A DNA stretch of 64,000 nucleotides, from the NCBI GenBank assembly GCA_040414495.1, contig JBEDUI010000054.1, positions 1-64,000 on the forward strand. Reading direction: 5' to 3'. The translations under genes were made by a program, and so were the position numbers. The notes under the pieces were generated by a model. That model made no database searches, had not been told where the DNA came from, and worked only from the letters and a program-made list of their open reading frames with translations. Position 1 is the stretch's first letter; the number at the start of each line of letters is the position of its first letter. Shown here in pieces: positions 50,892-61,664 of the stretch. The DNA comes from DATAVB01 sp040414495 (GTDB lineage Bacteria; Actinomycetota; Actinomycetes; Mycobacteriales; QHCD01).

Positions 50892-53804
50892 TCAACCAGC
50901 GACGCGGACCGCCAGCGCAGGACTGATCCGGGCCGCGCGGCGAGCTGGTCCGATCGTCGCGAGCATTGAGGCGATAAAGGTCGCTACGAGCAACAGACCG
51001 ATGGTCGCCCATTCAATCGGGAATCCGCCGTGCAGATTCGCGAATTGGGCGCTTTTCTGATACATGAGCCAGGTCGTCAGGACGCCGAGAATCGCACCGA
51101 GCACAATTCCCTGCAGCGCGACGAACGAACTCTCGGTCAGGAATGACTGTTCGATCGTGCGCGACTGGAAACCCAGCGCGCGCAGCACACCGATATCGCG
51201 CCGCCGCTCCCGTACCGCCCGCACCATCACAATGCCCAGACCGCTCACTCCGACCAACAAACCCAGCGCGAGAAATCCCTGCATCAGGCGGAAGAAGGCG
51301 GTATTCGCGGCGTAAAGATGCCGAACATTGGTGGCGACCGGCGTGGCCACGAGGCTGGAGCCCAGATATCGGGCCTGCAGGCTGGGGGCGAGTCGATCGG
51401 CGGAGACGCCCGGCGCGGTGGTCGCCAACGCGCTGTTCACCTGAGCCGCCGGTCCGTACAACTGCCGTACCGCGGCGTCGCTGGTGACGAGTGGATAAAC
51501 GGTCTGGCTTTCCCCGTTGGGATAAAAGATCATGCCATTAGTGAGAATTCCGGCGATGGTCTTTCGCTCGGACCGGCCCGTTGCGGGATTGACGAGGGTC
51601 AGGTGGTCGCCGGGTTTGTAATAGCTGCCGGCCGGCCCGCCGGTTGCCCCGTAGAACGGGTCGAGCACTACATAATCGGGGTGCTGTGCGAGCGCGGACC
51701 AGACGGCGGAATTCGAGCGCAGACCAGTCAGCCGCTTCCCAAAGCTCATCGAGGTGATGGCATTCGGTGGCACGCCTACGACCACGGTGTCGAGCAGGTC
51801 TTTGGTGCGGTGACCCGGGTCGGTGGATTCCCCTACGGCGCTGACCAATGGAGCGACCCGCGTCAGCCCTCCGGTTTCGGCTATGCGCGCCGGCGCGACG
51901 CCACCACCGGCCCGCGGATTAAAGTCCAGCCGCAGTGTGTATCCGGCCGTTGCCTCGGCCACCGACCGGTTGACGCTGGCGTTGATGACACCCGTGATTT
52001 CGGTGAGCAGCACGAGCACCAGCATGATCAGCGTGTACATCACCAGCGTCGCTCCGGTGCGAAATCGCTTCGCGAGCGGATACGCCACCGCCAACCGGGT
52101 GGCCAATCCGGCCTGACCGGGCCCGTTCGTCAACCGGCGGAACGGGCGCAACAGAATTGCCTGATTTTCGCTCACCAGCACCACACCGGAAAACGCCGTG
52201 AGCGTACCCAGAATGACAAAGATCGCCATCGACGGCGTGTCGAATACGTGCGGTCGAACCACACTGGCCACCAGGCTCCACACGAGAATCGTCCCCGAGA
52301 CCAGACTCAATGCCGCACGGCGCGGCATGATCCGCAACAACAGCGGAGTCGCGCAGGCGACCGCCAATGCCGGCAGGATAAATGTCAGCTCGGGCTGACT
52401 CCGTATGACCGCCGGCACGGCCGCTACAGCACAGAGAATCGCTGCCGAGGTTGAGAAAGCCAACGCCCGACGCCGTGGTTGCCGTCCCCCGTCAGTGGGC
52501 AGATCCCGGATCGCGGCGATAATGTTGAACCGGCTGATCCGCACACTGGTGAGCAGAATCGCCAGCAACGCGATGACCAAACCCAGCGCCGTACCGTTGA
52601 TGATGCTGGTCGGTGTCACGGCAAACGCGATATTCAATCCGGTACCCGTTGCCGACCAACTCTTGAAGATCTGGGCCGCGACCAGGGCCACCGCGTACCC
52701 AACCCCAATACCAACGGCAATTCCCGGAATAGCCGACAGAATGGCGTAAGCCGCGCCTTCCATGGTGAAGGAACCGATCAGCCACGAACGCTTCATGCCG
52801 ACCGCCCGCAGGACTCCCAGCTGCGACTTTCGCTCCTCGCCGAGCATGACGAAGATATTCACCAGCAGCAAGGCACCGGCGATAATGCTGAAACTGCCAA
52901 TCATGAGGAAGACGCTGCCCAGCGCGTCCCCGGTCGTTTTCGCTGCTTTGAGTACGTCGTGTTTCGGTGTCGCCACCTGGGTGCTCGCGGCGAGCGGCCC
53001 CAGTGCGGTGCCGATATCGCGCGTCACGGTGCTGGTCAGGTGGTTGCCGCCCTCGACCGAGCCGCGGTTGGAGACGAATGTCACCGAGCGCGGCATGGTC
53101 CCGGCGGCCGCGGCGGCGGCATCGAGCGTGCCCGGCGCGACGAATATGTCTCGGTTGAGAGTCGCGCCCAAGCCCGCCCCGGCCAGCCCACGCTGCGCCA
53201 GCACCCGATCGATCCGTACCCGGAAGCCGCGTCCGTAAAGAAAGAGCGTCACGATCTGTCCACGATGGACACCCAACGAATTGGCGAATGGCTCGTTGAT
53301 GACCACGTGGCCCGGCTTCGGCGTCGGGCCGGAGATACCGGTGGCTCCGGCCGCGCCGCCGAACCCCGCCGCGGCGGGGAAGTCCAGTTGCCAGGCCAGC
53401 ACCCGGGGTTCGGCCCGGGAGCCTCGAACCGCCGCGGCCTGGTCGACCGACGTCGTAAATACGCCGTCGACATTCGGGTTTCCCCGCAGCGTTGCCAGCC
53501 GCGCGTTGACTTGCCCACCTACCGCCGAATTCGGTGCGGTGATGCGTTCATCGATCGGACCGAGCGTGCGATAAGCCTCCTGCCGTACGGAAAAGTTCAG
53601 CGTGTCTCCGACCACGAGCGCACCGATGATGATCGCGGTGCCCAGAATCGAGCCGATAATCGCCAGGGACGCCTCAAGCGGCCGACGTGCGATCTGCCGT
53701 ACCGCCAATCGCCGGGACACCGGCTGGCGCGCCGCGAAAAGGACCACGGCGGCAAGACCGATCAGGACGGTGATCAGCAGCGGTACGAGCAGGTTCGGGT
53801 ACAT
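50892..53804 (-). CDS. ABC transporter permease, FtsX/MacB-like (large)
   Basis: 970 residues. The N-terminal membrane part (about 1-80) and a large extracellular domain (about 80-250) are followed by the first FtsX core (FSIIAGALLLVNIFVMLGEE, RKSQLGVLRAVGMKRSWLIG). A second FtsX core lies at the C-terminal end (SGLGIVMVRAVRERRRDIGVLRALGFQ). Duplicated permease units in one chain. The start at 53804 is one base after the ATPase stop. MacB-like systems export or move molecules across the envelope by a mechanotransmission process; substrate unknown. Confidence 0.9.
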   Translation of the reverse strand: MYPNLLVPLLITVLIGLAAVVLFAARQPVSRRLAVRQIARRPLEASLAIIGSILGTAIIIGALVVGDTLNFSVRQEAYRTLGPIDERITAPNSAVGGQVNARLATLRGNPNVDGVFTTSVDQAAAVRGSRAEPRVLAWQLDFPAAAGFGGAAGATGISGPTPKPGHVVINEPFANSLGVHRGQIVTLFLYGRGFRVRIDRVLAQRGLAGAGLGATLNRDIFVAPGTLDAAAAAAGTMPRSVTFVSNRGSVEGGNHLTSTVTRDIGTALGPLAASTQVATPKHDVLKAAKTTGDALGSVFLMIGSFSIIAGALLLVNIFVMLGEERKSQLGVLRAVGMKRSWLIGSFTMEGAAYAILSAIPGIAVGIGVGYAVALVAAQIFKSWSATGTGLNIAFAVTPTSIINGTALGLVIALLAILLTSVRISRFNIIAAIRDLPTDGGRQPRRRALAFSTSAAILCAVAAVPAVIRSQPELTFILPALAVACATPLLLRIMPRRAALSLVSGTILVWSLVASVVRPHVFDTPSMAIFVILGTLTAFSGVVLVSENQAILLRPFRRLTNGPGQAGLATRLAVAYPLAKRFRTGATLVMYTLIMLVLVLLTEITGVINASVNRSVAEATAGYTLRLDFNPRAGGGVAPARIAETGGLTRVAPLVSAVGESTDPGHRTKDLLDTVVVGVPPNAITSMSFGKRLTGLRSNSAVWSALAQHPDYVVLDPFYGATGGPAGSYYKPGDHLTLVNPATGRSERKTIAGILTNGMIFYPNGESQTVYPLVTSDAAVRQLYGPAAQVNSALATTAPGVSADRLAPSLQARYLGSSLVATPVATNVRHLYAANTAFFRLMQGFLALGLLVGVSGLGIVMVRAVRERRRDIGVLRALGFQSRTIEQSFLTESSFVALQGIVLGAILGVLTTWLMYQKSAQFANLHGGFPIEWATIGLLLVATFIASMLATIGPARRAARISPALAVRVAG

Positions 53805-53805
53805 G

Positions 53806-54528
53806 TCATCGTGCCGCCGCCGGGACCGGGGACTGCCGGACGTCTTCGACCAGGCTGCCATCGCGCATGGTGACGACTCGCGGCGCGCGCCCACCAATGG
53901 TTGGGTCGTGGGTGACCAGCACGATCGTCTGGCCCTCCGTGGCGTTGAGCTCGCAGAGCAGGTCCATCACCTCGGTCGCCATTGTGCTGTCGAGGTTGCC
54001 GGTTGGTTCATCGGCCCACACGATCGCGGGACGGGCCACCAGGGCACGGGCGATGGTGACGCGTTGCTGTTCCCCACCGGACATTTCGCTGGGCCGGTGG
54101 TTCACACGATGCCCGAGTCCAACGCGTTCCAACATGGACAGTGCGCGTCGCCGGGCTTCGGCCTGATGCGTACCGGTCAGCAACAGCGGTAGCTCTACGT
54201 TCTCAGCGGCGGTGAATACCGGGATGAGATTAAATGCCTGGAATACGAAACCCATCGCGTGGGCGCGGTGCTCGGTCCGTTCGGTATCCGACATGGCGAA
54301 CAAATCCCGACCCTCGATCAGGACCTGACCGCCGTCGATGTCGTCCAATCCGGACAGACAGTTGAGCAACGTGGTCTTGCCTGAGCCGGAGGGACCCATG
54401 ACCGCGACAAGCTCGCCGTGCCGGACGACAAAGTCGAGATGCCGCAGAGCCAGCACTTCGATCGACCCGGTGCGATACACCTTCCGCACGCCGGTCGCGA
54501 CCAACAAAGGATTCCGGTCAACCACCAT
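53806..54528 (-). CDS. ABC transporter ATPase, MacB/LolD-like
   Basis: 240 residues: Walker A GPSGSGKTTLLN (near 44), Q-loop FVFQAFNLIPVFTAAENVELP, signature MSGGEQQRVTIARAL, Walker B IVWADEPTGNLDS. The start ATG at 54528 fits. It pairs with the large permease gene directly downstream. Likely an exporter or lipoprotein-type envelope system. Confidence 0.92.
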   Translation of the reverse strand: MVVDRNPLLVATGVRKVYRTGSIEVLALRHLDFVVRHGELVAVMGPSGSGKTTLLNCLSGLDDIDGGQVLIEGRDLFAMSDTERTEHRAHAMGFVFQAFNLIPVFTAAENVELPLLLTGTHQAEARRRALSMLERVGLGHRVNHRPSEMSGGEQQRVTIARALVARPAIVWADEPTGNLDSTMATEVMDLLCELNATEGQTIVLVTHDPTIGGRAPRVVTMRDGSLVEDVRQSPVPAAAR

Positions 54529-54650
54529 GAATCAAGTCAATGCCACGCGGCGGGACCGGTATACGGCCGAAAGTCACGACGTGCGCAGCCCAAGGACCTG
54601 ACACGATTCGGGCCCGCCTCGGTCGGACCGGGCATAAGCCATCAGCCGGC

Positions 54651-54662
54651 GGGCCATTGGCC
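54651..54662 (+). promoter_or_regulatory. DosR-like box upstream of the P-type ATPase gene
   Basis: GGGCCATTGGCC keeps the GGxC-four bases-GxCC frame of DosR/DevR sites. It lies in a 192-base gap, 58 bases before the ATPase start, directly before a TATATC element (54665-54670) that may be the -10 box. In M. tuberculosis the CtpF-type ATPase gene is a DosR target. Confidence 0.35.
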
Positions 54663-54720
54663 TCTATATCAGCGCGGCCGATCGACCGACGGTGGACGGT
54701 GACACCAGGGAGCGTCACCA

Positions 54721-57450
54721 GTGCATGCGGATGGCAATACGCTTACGGCCGACAAGGCCCCCAGCCCGGGACTGGATCCGCGGGAGCCGCTGTCGCTGCT
54801 GTGGCGCCATCTTCGCGCAACCGGCGCTGGCTTGACCAGCCGCGAAGCCGATCGCCGGCTTGTCGCGTTTGGACCGAATGAGCTGTCGCGACGGCGCCGA
54901 CGCCGTTGGCCGCGGGAATTGCTGAATCAATTCATCCATCCGTTGGCGTTGCTGTTAATTGTGGCGGCGGCCTTGGCCTGGATCGCGGGAACCCCTTTGC
55001 TGACCGGCGCGATTCTCGTGGTCGTTCTGCTCAACGCCGCGTTCGCGTTTATCCAGGAACAACAGGCCGAGCGCGCGGTCGAGGCGCTCAGCGCATATCT
55101 TCCGCTCACCGCGCATGTGCTCCGCGATGGTCATGTGCAAGCGGTGCCGGCGCGCACGCTCGTACCCGGAGATGTCCTCCTGATCGAGGAAGGCGACCGG
55201 ATTTGTGCCGACGCCCGATTGATCGACGGCGAGCTCGAGGTGGATCTGTCAATGCTGACCGGTGAGTCGCTGCCCGCGTCCCGGTCGGCCGAATTCCTCG
55301 ATACCGATCGTCCCGTGATTGATTCCCGCGACCTGATCTTCAGCGGTACCAGCGCTACAGCAGGCGAAGCGCGGGCGATCGTCACCGCGACGGGAATGCA
55401 CACCGAAATAGGTCGAATAGCCGCGCTGTCGGAACGAACGACACAAGCCGACAGCCCGTTGGAGCGGCAGGTCAAACGGGTCGCGTGGCTGATCGCGTTG
55501 GTAGCGGTGTGCGCCGGGCTGGTTTTCATGCCGGTCGGAGTTTTGGCTGGACTGGCCTGGTCGGCCGCGGCAACGTTCGCGATCGGGCTCATCGTCGCCA
55601 ACGTGCCCGAAGGACTGCTGCCCACGATCACACTCGCGCTCGCGATCGGCGTACGCGATATGGCCCGACGGGGCGCGGTCGTGAAACGACTGTCCGCTGT
55701 GGAGACACTCGGCTCGACGACGGTCATCTGCACCGACAAGACCGGCACACTCACGGAGAATTGGATGCGGGTCACCACGGTGTGGCTGCCCGACCGGGAG
55801 GTCTCGATCGAGAACCTCGAGGTCGCCCCCACCGCCGCGCTGCAACGGATCGCCCGGGCCGCGGCCCTGTGTACCAGCGCCCAACCGGCCATAGCCGATC
55901 AGCCGGCGACCGGCGATCCGACCGAGCTGGCGCTGCTTGACCTTGCGGCCCGGGTCGGCGTGCCGATCAGCGACCAGGGTCGGCAGCGTAACCGGCGTGC
56001 CATATTTCACTTCGACCCGCACGTCAAATGTATGTCCACAGTAGACGAGTTGCCCGATGGGCAATATGTACACACCAAGGGCGCACCCGAGACCGTTATC
56101 GGCTACTGCACCTCAATCGCCGGACACGGATCGATCGACGCCGCCGATCGACACCGCCTGGCGAGCATTGTGGACGACTACGCGACGCGGGGCCTGCGAC
56201 TGCTGGCCGTGGCCACGCGAAAGCTGCCGGCATCACCCTCGCTGAGCCGCTCGGAGATCGAACGAGAGCTGTGCCTACTGGGCCTCATCGCAATGTTCGA
56301 CCCGCCGCGGCCCGGTGTCGCCGAGGCGGTCGCGCAGGCCCATACCGCCGGCATTCGAATCCACGTGGTCACCGGCGACAATGGACTCACCGCCGCCGAA
56401 GTAGCCCGCAGAGTTGGCATCGGCACGGCTGGTACGGAAATCATCACCGGTTCGCAATTGGATGCGATGGCCGAGCCCGCGCTCGACGACACTCTCCTGA
56501 GCGGGCGGGAGATTATCTTCGCGCGCAGCTCACCGGAGGCAAAGCTGCGTATCGCGGATGCGCTGCGTGCTCGTGGTCAGGTGGTCGCGATGACCGGCGA
56601 CGGGGTGAACGATGCGCCAGCGTTGCACCGGGCCGATATCGGCGTCGCGATGGGCCGTTCGGGAACCGACGTGGCGCGAGAGGCCGCCACAATGGTCCTG
56701 ACCGATGATGACTTCGGGACGATCATCGCCGCGGTCGAAGCGGGGCGCCGCGTCTTCGACAATGTACGAAAATTCATTCTTTACATATTCACGCACGCGG
56801 TTCCCGAAGTGGCGCCGTTCCTGCTCTTTGCCCTCAGCGGCGGTCTGATCCCGCTGCCGTTGACCGTAATGCAAATTCTGGCCATCGACCTCGGCACCGA
56901 TGTGCTTCCCGCGCTCGCGCTCAGCCGCGAGCCATCCGAACCGGGTTTGATGCACCGCCCACCACACCGTCGCGGTGACAGCGTGGTCGATCGGAGCCTG
57001 CTGGGCCGGGCCTGGGGATTTCTCGGTCTGATTTCGGCCGTGCTCGTTATTGGCGTATTTCTGCTAGTGCTATGGCAGGGCGGTTGGCATCCCGGGGCGG
57101 CAACCGGCCGGCACAGCGAACTGCATCAGACTTATGTGGAGGCAAGCACCACGGCGTGGCTGGGGCTTGTGTCATGCCAGATCGGCACCGCCTTCGCGGC
57201 CCGGACCGAACACGCATCGCTGCGCTCGATCGGGATAGCGAGCAATCCCTGGCTGCTGTACGGAATTGCCGTGGAGATCGCGTTCGCGTTGACGCTCGTC
57301 TACACGCCATTTCTGCAGTCCATTCTCGGCACAACGAGCTTGTCGCCAAGCCAACTGGCGCTGGTATTGCCCTTCCCGCTGGCGGTGTGGGGAGCTGATG
57401 AGATCCGCCGGGCGTGGTATCGCCGATCGTCAGGTGAGTTGACGGTGTAG
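54721..57450 (+). CDS. P-type cation ATPase, CtpF/SERCA-like (P2 type)
   Basis: 909 residues from GTG at 54721. Cation-ATPase N-terminal domain ([21 protein letters not shown]), actuator TGES near 179, transmembrane [12 protein letters not shown], phosphorylation site [10 protein letters not shown] near 337, hinge [10 protein letters not shown] near 623, and a six-helix cation_ATPase_C region ending about 900. This is the P2 arrangement of Ca/Na,K-type pumps; ion unknown. M. tuberculosis CtpF (Rv1997), a DosR-regulon protein, is of the same type. Stands alone on its strand. Confidence 0.92.
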   Translation: MHADGNTLTADKAPSPGLDPREPLSLLWRHLRATGAGLTSREADRRLVAFGPNELSRRRRRRWPRELLNQFIHPLALLLIVAAALAWIAGTPLLTGAILVVVLLNAAFAFIQEQQAERAVEALSAYLPLTAHVLRDGHVQAVPARTLVPGDVLLIEEGDRICADARLIDGELEVDLSMLTGESLPASRSAEFLDTDRPVIDSRDLIFSGTSATAGEARAIVTATGMHTEIGRIAALSERTTQADSPLERQVKRVAWLIALVAVCAGLVFMPVGVLAGLAWSAAATFAIGLIVANVPEGLLPTITLALAIGVRDMARRGAVVKRLSAVETLGSTTVICTDKTGTLTENWMRVTTVWLPDREVSIENLEVAPTAALQRIARAAALCTSAQPAIADQPATGDPTELALLDLAARVGVPISDQGRQRNRRAIFHFDPHVKCMSTVDELPDGQYVHTKGAPETVIGYCTSIAGHGSIDAADRHRLASIVDDYATRGLRLLAVATRKLPASPSLSRSEIERELCLLGLIAMFDPPRPGVAEAVAQAHTAGIRIHVVTGDNGLTAAEVARRVGIGTAGTEIITGSQLDAMAEPALDDTLLSGREIIFARSSPEAKLRIADALRARGQVVAMTGDGVNDAPALHRADIGVAMGRSGTDVAREAATMVLTDDDFGTIIAAVEAGRRVFDNVRKFILYIFTHAVPEVAPFLLFALSGGLIPLPLTVMQILAIDLGTDVLPALALSREPSEPGLMHRPPHRRGDSVVDRSLLGRAWGFLGLISAVLVIGVFLLVLWQGGWHPGAATGRHSELHQTYVEASTTAWLGLVSCQIGTAFAARTEHASLRSIGIASNPWLLYGIAVEIAFALTLVYTPFLQSILGTTSLSPSQLALVLPFPLAVWGADEIRRAWYRRSSGELTV

Positions 57451-57553
57451 CGGGCGTGACGTGCGCATCGAAACGGGCCGCGCGATCACGGGATGGCACG
57501 GAGACCTCGATGCCTATTCCTGGACCGACACACCGAGCACTCTTCAGTCTCGC

Positions 57554-58132
57554 TCAGCCACAAGCGGACGGCCGGAGTCCGTCCATCAGGAGGTTCAGCA
57601 GGCGCGCCGCCATCGCTTCGTGCTCCGGCGAACCAGCCACGGTGAAGATGCCGATGAGAGCGGCAGCGATGTCCTCGGCGGGGACGTCGGCGCGCAGTTC
57701 CCCGCTCGTACGCCCGGCGTCGAGGATGTCGTCAATGGCCGCGAGCAGCTCAGTCCGGGTGTGGGCATGGGCGATCTCCCCCGACTCGACCATCGCGAGC
57801 AGCGTGTCGAGCATCCCGTTCTTGGTCGCGATCCACTCCCCGAACAGGTCCATCCAGCGTCGCAGCGCTGCGGGCGGGTCGAGTTGGGCGAGTAGCTCAC
57901 GGGCACCGGCCGTGAGCCGCGAGACCTGGTCCCGATAGACCGCGTCGACCAGCGACTGGCGGGTCGGGAAGTGCCGGTAGAGAGTGGCGATGCCGACCCC
58001 GGCTTCGCCCGCGATCGCGCGCATCGACGGCTCGGTCTCGGCCGACGCGAACAAGCCGGTCGCCACGTCCAGCAGCTGTTGGCGGTTGCGAGTCGCGTCC
58101 GCCCGCGGTCTACGGGTCCTTGCGTCGGCCAA
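57554..58132 (-). CDS. TetR-family regulator
   Basis: 192 residues from TTG at 58132, the first possible start after an in-frame stop. Helix-turn-helix: NRQQLLDVATGLFASAETEP, MRAIAGEAGVGIATLYRHF. C-terminal ligand domain with the pattern of the AcrR-like SACE_7040 type. Divergent from the oxidoreductase gene; a 20-base dyad AAACG-ten bases-CGTTT lies at 58173-58192 between them. Confidence 0.9.
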   Translation of the reverse strand: MADARTRRPRADATRNRQQLLDVATGLFASAETEPSMRAIAGEAGVGIATLYRHFPTRQSLVDAVYRDQVSRLTAGARELLAQLDPPAALRRWMDLFGEWIATKNGMLDTLLAMVESGEIAHAHTRTELLAAIDDILDAGRTSGELRADVPAEDIAAALIGIFTVAGSPEHEAMAARLLNLLMDGLRPSACG

Positions 58133-58172
58133 AACGGATCACGCTCCACTTGTGCTAGCTTGAGGTCACGCA

Positions 58173-58192
58173 AAACGAAGCGTAATCCGTTT
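58173..58192. promoter_or_regulatory. TetR operator candidate
   Basis: AAACG and CGTTT separated by ten bases, between the TetR gene and the oxidoreductase gene, near the start of both. The arms are short, so the exact edges are uncertain. Confidence 0.4.
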
Positions 58193-58228
58193 ACGTTGCC
58201 TCACGAGCCGCGCAAGAGACAGGTGAGC

Positions 58229-59176
58229 ATGAAAGAACCGAGCGTCAACACGAGCCGGGCGGTCGAGTTCGAGTCCTTCGGCGGACCCGAGGCCTTGAGC
58301 GTCCGCGAGGTACCCGTGCCGCGGGCCGGCTCGGGACAGCTCCGCGTGCGGGTCACCGCGGCTGGCCTGAATCCGATGGACTGGTTCATGACCTCTGACG
58401 CAGAGACCGCCGCGCGATTCGGCTTGAGCCTGCCGTGTGGGTTCGGCACCGACTATGCCGGGGTCGTGGATCAGGTCGGAGACGGCGTGAGCGAGTTCGT
58501 GGTCGGTGACCGGGTGTTCGGCGGTGCCCTGTCCCGCGCGGTTGCCGACTACGTCGTCGTGGAAGAGGCGGGGAGCATCGCGGTGGGCGGCGAGGCGCAC
58601 CGGACCCCTGACGGCGTCGACGACCGCACCGCTGCCACCCTTGCTATTGCGGGCCGCACGGCGGCCGCAGCTCTCGCCGTGGTCAACCCGGGCCCGGGTG
58701 ACACGGTGCTCATCGGCGGCGCGGGCGGCGGTGTAGGTGTGTTCGCTGTCCAGCTCGCGCGCATCGCGGGCGCGCGAGTAATCGGGACGGGGTCGGCAAC
58801 CTCGGCCGATGCCCTGCGCACCCTGGGGGCCGAGCCGGTCGCCTATGGCGATGGTCTCCTCGACCGGGTCCGTGCGCTGGCTCCCGCTGGCGTCGATGCG
58901 GTCATGGACCTGCACGGGACGGACACGGCGCAGGCGGCACGCGAACTTGGCGTACCTGACGAGCGCATCACCACGATTGCCGCCCAGGTCGACGGGATCA
59001 CGCCGGCGAACGGCGCCAACGCCGCTCCGGGCGCCCTCGAGGAGATCGCCGGCCTGGTCGCGGCGGGTCGGCTCCGGGTGCCGATCGCGGCACGTTTTCC
59101 GGTCGAGCAGATCCGCGCCGCGGTCGAGCTTCAGGCGGCGCGGCACGTGCATGGAAAGGTCGTCATCGACCTCTAG
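58229..59176 (+). CDS. NADP-dependent oxidoreductase, zinc-less MDR (quinone reductase-like)
   Basis: 315 residues from ATG at 58229. MDR fold: N-terminal GroES-like part (GSGQLRVRVTAAGLNPMDW; GTDYAGVVDQVGDGVSEFVVGDRVFG), Rossmann part with VLIGGAGGGVGVFAVQLARIAG, and the C-terminal PIAARFPVEQIRAAVELQAARHVHGKVVI. No zinc cysteines. Likely a quinone or enal reductase. Divergent TetR probably controls it. Confidence 0.9.
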   Translation: MKEPSVNTSRAVEFESFGGPEALSVREVPVPRAGSGQLRVRVTAAGLNPMDWFMTSDAETAARFGLSLPCGFGTDYAGVVDQVGDGVSEFVVGDRVFGGALSRAVADYVVVEEAGSIAVGGEAHRTPDGVDDRTAATLAIAGRTAAAALAVVNPGPGDTVLIGGAGGGVGVFAVQLARIAGARVIGTGSATSADALRTLGAEPVAYGDGLLDRVRALAPAGVDAVMDLHGTDTAQAARELGVPDERITTIAAQVDGITPANGANAAPGALEEIAGLVAAGRLRVPIAARFPVEQIRAAVELQAARHVHGKVVIDL

Positions 59177-59220
59177 GAAAGCTCGGAACACGACGCTCTG
59201 CTCCTGGCGCCAAACACACC

Positions 59221-59409
59221 CTAATGAGTCGCGCCCATCTCGTGCAGCAGGCTGATGAGCTCCGCTCGGGTCGGTGCCATGGCAACGACGCCAACGGTAT
59301 CCTCGGCCACCCAGACTGTCCGCTCGTCAATGGTCCGCGATTCGATTTTTATATGGCTGTGTACGACCCATTGCGGTAGGTCATGGTGGTGCTCAGGTTG
59401 ATAAGTCAT
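59221..59409 (-). CDS. Small hypothetical protein at the end of the stress operon
   Basis: 62 residues from ATG at 59409, starting MTYQPEHHHDLPQWVVHSHI. One beta-rich stretch (WVVHSHIKIESRT; RTVWVAEDTVGVVAMAPT) and a C-terminal helix. Last possible member of the leftward operon, after a 266-base gap (59410-59675) with nothing else supported. It converges on the oxidoreductase gene. The fold could resemble HicB-type proteins, but no family is recognised. Confidence 0.5.
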   Translation of the reverse strand: MTYQPEHHHDLPQWVVHSHIKIESRTIDERTVWVAEDTVGVVAMAPTRAELISLLHEMGATH

Positions 59410-59675
59410 CTGATTTACACCTTTTGTTGCCCGGGCCGTACAAGGACCGATCGCCGACGCCGCAGACGTGGAATACGGCTGGCGTCGAGGAGAGTCCGTC
59501 CGCACGAGCGGCTTGGAGATGGGTGGTGTGCGGAACACCCGCAGCTTCCGCCCCTTATCTTTCCGGCTCTCCTCGACAATTCAAGTAGATGCCGGTCCGC
59601 GACCATCGTGGTAGGGCCAATAGTCACTAGCGCAGTCATACGACACCAACGCACGCCCGGTCGCGATCGCAGCTC

Positions 59676-59900
59676 CTATCTGGACCGAATGCGCGTTCGT
59701 ACCGCACCATCTTCATGCGTCGAACGAACGCGAGCATCGGAGCCGGGAAAAACCAGCGTCGTATCCCCGGTGTCAGACCACCGAACGACATAGGGCGGCT
59801 GCCCGCCTTTACCGTGGACTTCCAGGATTTCTCCATCGCGAATCGATCGCTGCAACCGGCTGGACATGATCAGCAGCTGATCACCAACTGTGGCGTACAT
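59676..59900 (-). CDS. DUF1918 protein
   Basis: 74 residues from ATG at 59900. DUF1918 features: VGDQLLIMSSRLQRSIRDGEILEVHGKGGQPPYVVRWSDTG, with the SH3-like fold ending DTTLVFPGSDA. Actinobacterial family of unknown function, often near universal stress proteins or dormancy genes. It follows the SulP gene by 21 bases. Confidence 0.87.
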   Translation of the reverse strand: MYATVGDQLLIMSSRLQRSIRDGEILEVHGKGGQPPYVVRWSDTGDTTLVFPGSDARVRSTHEDGAVRTRIRSR

Positions 59901-59921
59901 TCTCAGCCCCTCCCTCGATCA

Positions 59922-61646
59922 TCAGATCTTCTCCGTTTGGTCGTGCCTACCGGCCTGCACCGTCCACCGCTGGTACGCCTCTACCGCAGTCGGCAAGGTC
60001 ACGAAGATTCGATCGGCACCGATCTTGTCCGCCAGACCCGCAGCGGCCAGATTGTCCCGTAATTCCTGCTTCACCCGCGCCATGGCAAACACAATGCCCC
60101 GGGTGTTCAGCTGACAGCGCAGTTTCTCCAACGCATCAACCGCAGTGATGTCGACCTCCACGTTCGCTTCCGCGTTGAGCAGGAACCAGCGCGGTGGGCA
60201 CTTATCCACGGTCAGCGAAGCCAGCGCCCGGCGGCGGAAGTCTTCGGCGTTGGCGAAGCACAGTGGCGCGTCGTATCGATACACGATCAGCCCGGGGATA
60301 AGCGTTGCGTCGGCATAGTCGTCGATGTCATGCATGCCGGCCAAACCCGGAACCTGCCCCAGAATCCCGTCGTGAGGCCGGGCCAGGCGTCGGAACAAGT
60401 CCAGAATGGACAGTCCAACCGCGACCAAGACGCCCTGCAGGACGCCGAGCCCGAGAACGGCTGCGGTCGTGGCCAATGCCAGCGCCAGCTCGCTACGGCG
60501 AAATGCGGCGAACCGCCGAAGCTCCGGTATGTCGATCAGCGTCAAAGCCGCGTAGACCACCAACGCGCCGAGCGCGGCGAGCGGAAACGCGGCGAGCAAT
60601 GGGCGTGCGGCAAGCACTGTCACCAATACCGCCGCCAAACAAACCAGCGAGTACAACTGCGTCCGGCTGCCAGTCGCCACACCGATCGCGGTCCGGCTCC
60701 CACTGCTGCTGATAGGGAAACCGTGTAGTGCACCGGCGGACCAGTTCGCAGCACCCAATGCCAACAGTTCCTGGTTGGCGTCGATCGTTTCGCCTCTGCG
60801 ATCGGCGAATGCGCGTGCGGTCAGAATGTCGTCGGAAAACCCGACAATAGCGATGCCAATTGCCGGAAGGATGAGATGGCTGACGTCATGCAGGCTGAGG
60901 CCGTGCACAGATGGCCTCAGCACCCCCGCGGAAAAGTCACCGACAACCGCGATTCCGTGGTTTTGTAACGAGAAGACGTAGACCACGAACGTGGCCAGCA
61001 ACATTCCGATCAGCGGCCCCGGCACGTGCGGTTTCAACCGGGCCGCCAGCAGGAGAAAGGCGAGTACGCCGGCGGACAGCAATACGGTTGGCCAGTGCAC
61101 CTGGTCCAGCTGGCTCAGGAAGGAACGGGCTTCGGGGACGAAGCTATCTCCGCGAACCGGCACCCCGGTAAGCTTTTTGAGCTGGCTGGTGATCATGATG
61201 ACCGCCACGCCAGCCAGGTATCCGGTCAGTACCGGCTTGGACAACAGGTCGGAGAGAAATCCCAGCCGTGCCAGCCATCCGAGCACGCAGACTCCCCCAA
61301 CCAGCAGCGCCAGCACGACAGCAAGCGACTCGTAACGCGCCGAGTCACCGGCCGCGAGCGGACCGAGCGCGACCGCGGTGAGCAGCGCCGTGGTCGACTC
61401 CGGACCGATCGAGACCTGCCGGGATGAACCAAGTAACGCGTAGATCGCGAGCGGACCGATTGCCGCCCACAAACCGGTGGCAGGCGGTAGTCCGGCAACG
61501 CCGGCATATGCCATCACCTGCGGGATGAGATACGTCGCGACGGTAACGCCGGCGATGACATCACCACGTAGCCACTCGCGCTTGTAGTGCCGGAGAACCC
61601 CTATTCCCGGTGCTCGCGGGACAACACCGTGCAGTACGGATGACAT
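59922..61646 (-). CDS. SulP-family anion transporter with STAS domain
   Basis: 574 residues: about eleven to twelve helices (SLGSSRQVSIGPESTTALL-type region with GSSRQVSIGPESTTA near 73), and a C-terminal STAS domain (about 440-560, WFLLNAEANVEVDITAVDAL). SulP proteins move sulfate, bicarbonate or other anions. M. tuberculosis Rv1739c is such a transporter in the DosR regulon. It begins 18 bases after the Usp gene. Confidence 0.92.
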   Translation of the reverse strand: MSSVLHGVVPRAPGIGVLRHYKREWLRGDVIAGVTVATYLIPQVMAYAGVAGLPPATGLWAAIGPLAIYALLGSSRQVSIGPESTTALLTAVALGPLAAGDSARYESLAVVLALLVGGVCVLGWLARLGFLSDLLSKPVLTGYLAGVAVIMITSQLKKLTGVPVRGDSFVPEARSFLSQLDQVHWPTVLLSAGVLAFLLLAARLKPHVPGPLIGMLLATFVVYVFSLQNHGIAVVGDFSAGVLRPSVHGLSLHDVSHLILPAIGIAIVGFSDDILTARAFADRRGETIDANQELLALGAANWSAGALHGFPISSSGSRTAIGVATGSRTQLYSLVCLAAVLVTVLAARPLLAAFPLAALGALVVYAALTLIDIPELRRFAAFRRSELALALATTAAVLGLGVLQGVLVAVGLSILDLFRRLARPHDGILGQVPGLAGMHDIDDYADATLIPGLIVYRYDAPLCFANAEDFRRRALASLTVDKCPPRWFLLNAEANVEVDITAVDALEKLRCQLNTRGIVFAMARVKQELRDNLAAAGLADKIGADRIFVTLPTAVEAYQRWTVQAGRHDQTEKI

Positions 61647-61664
61647 GCCATACTCCCGGGCCGC

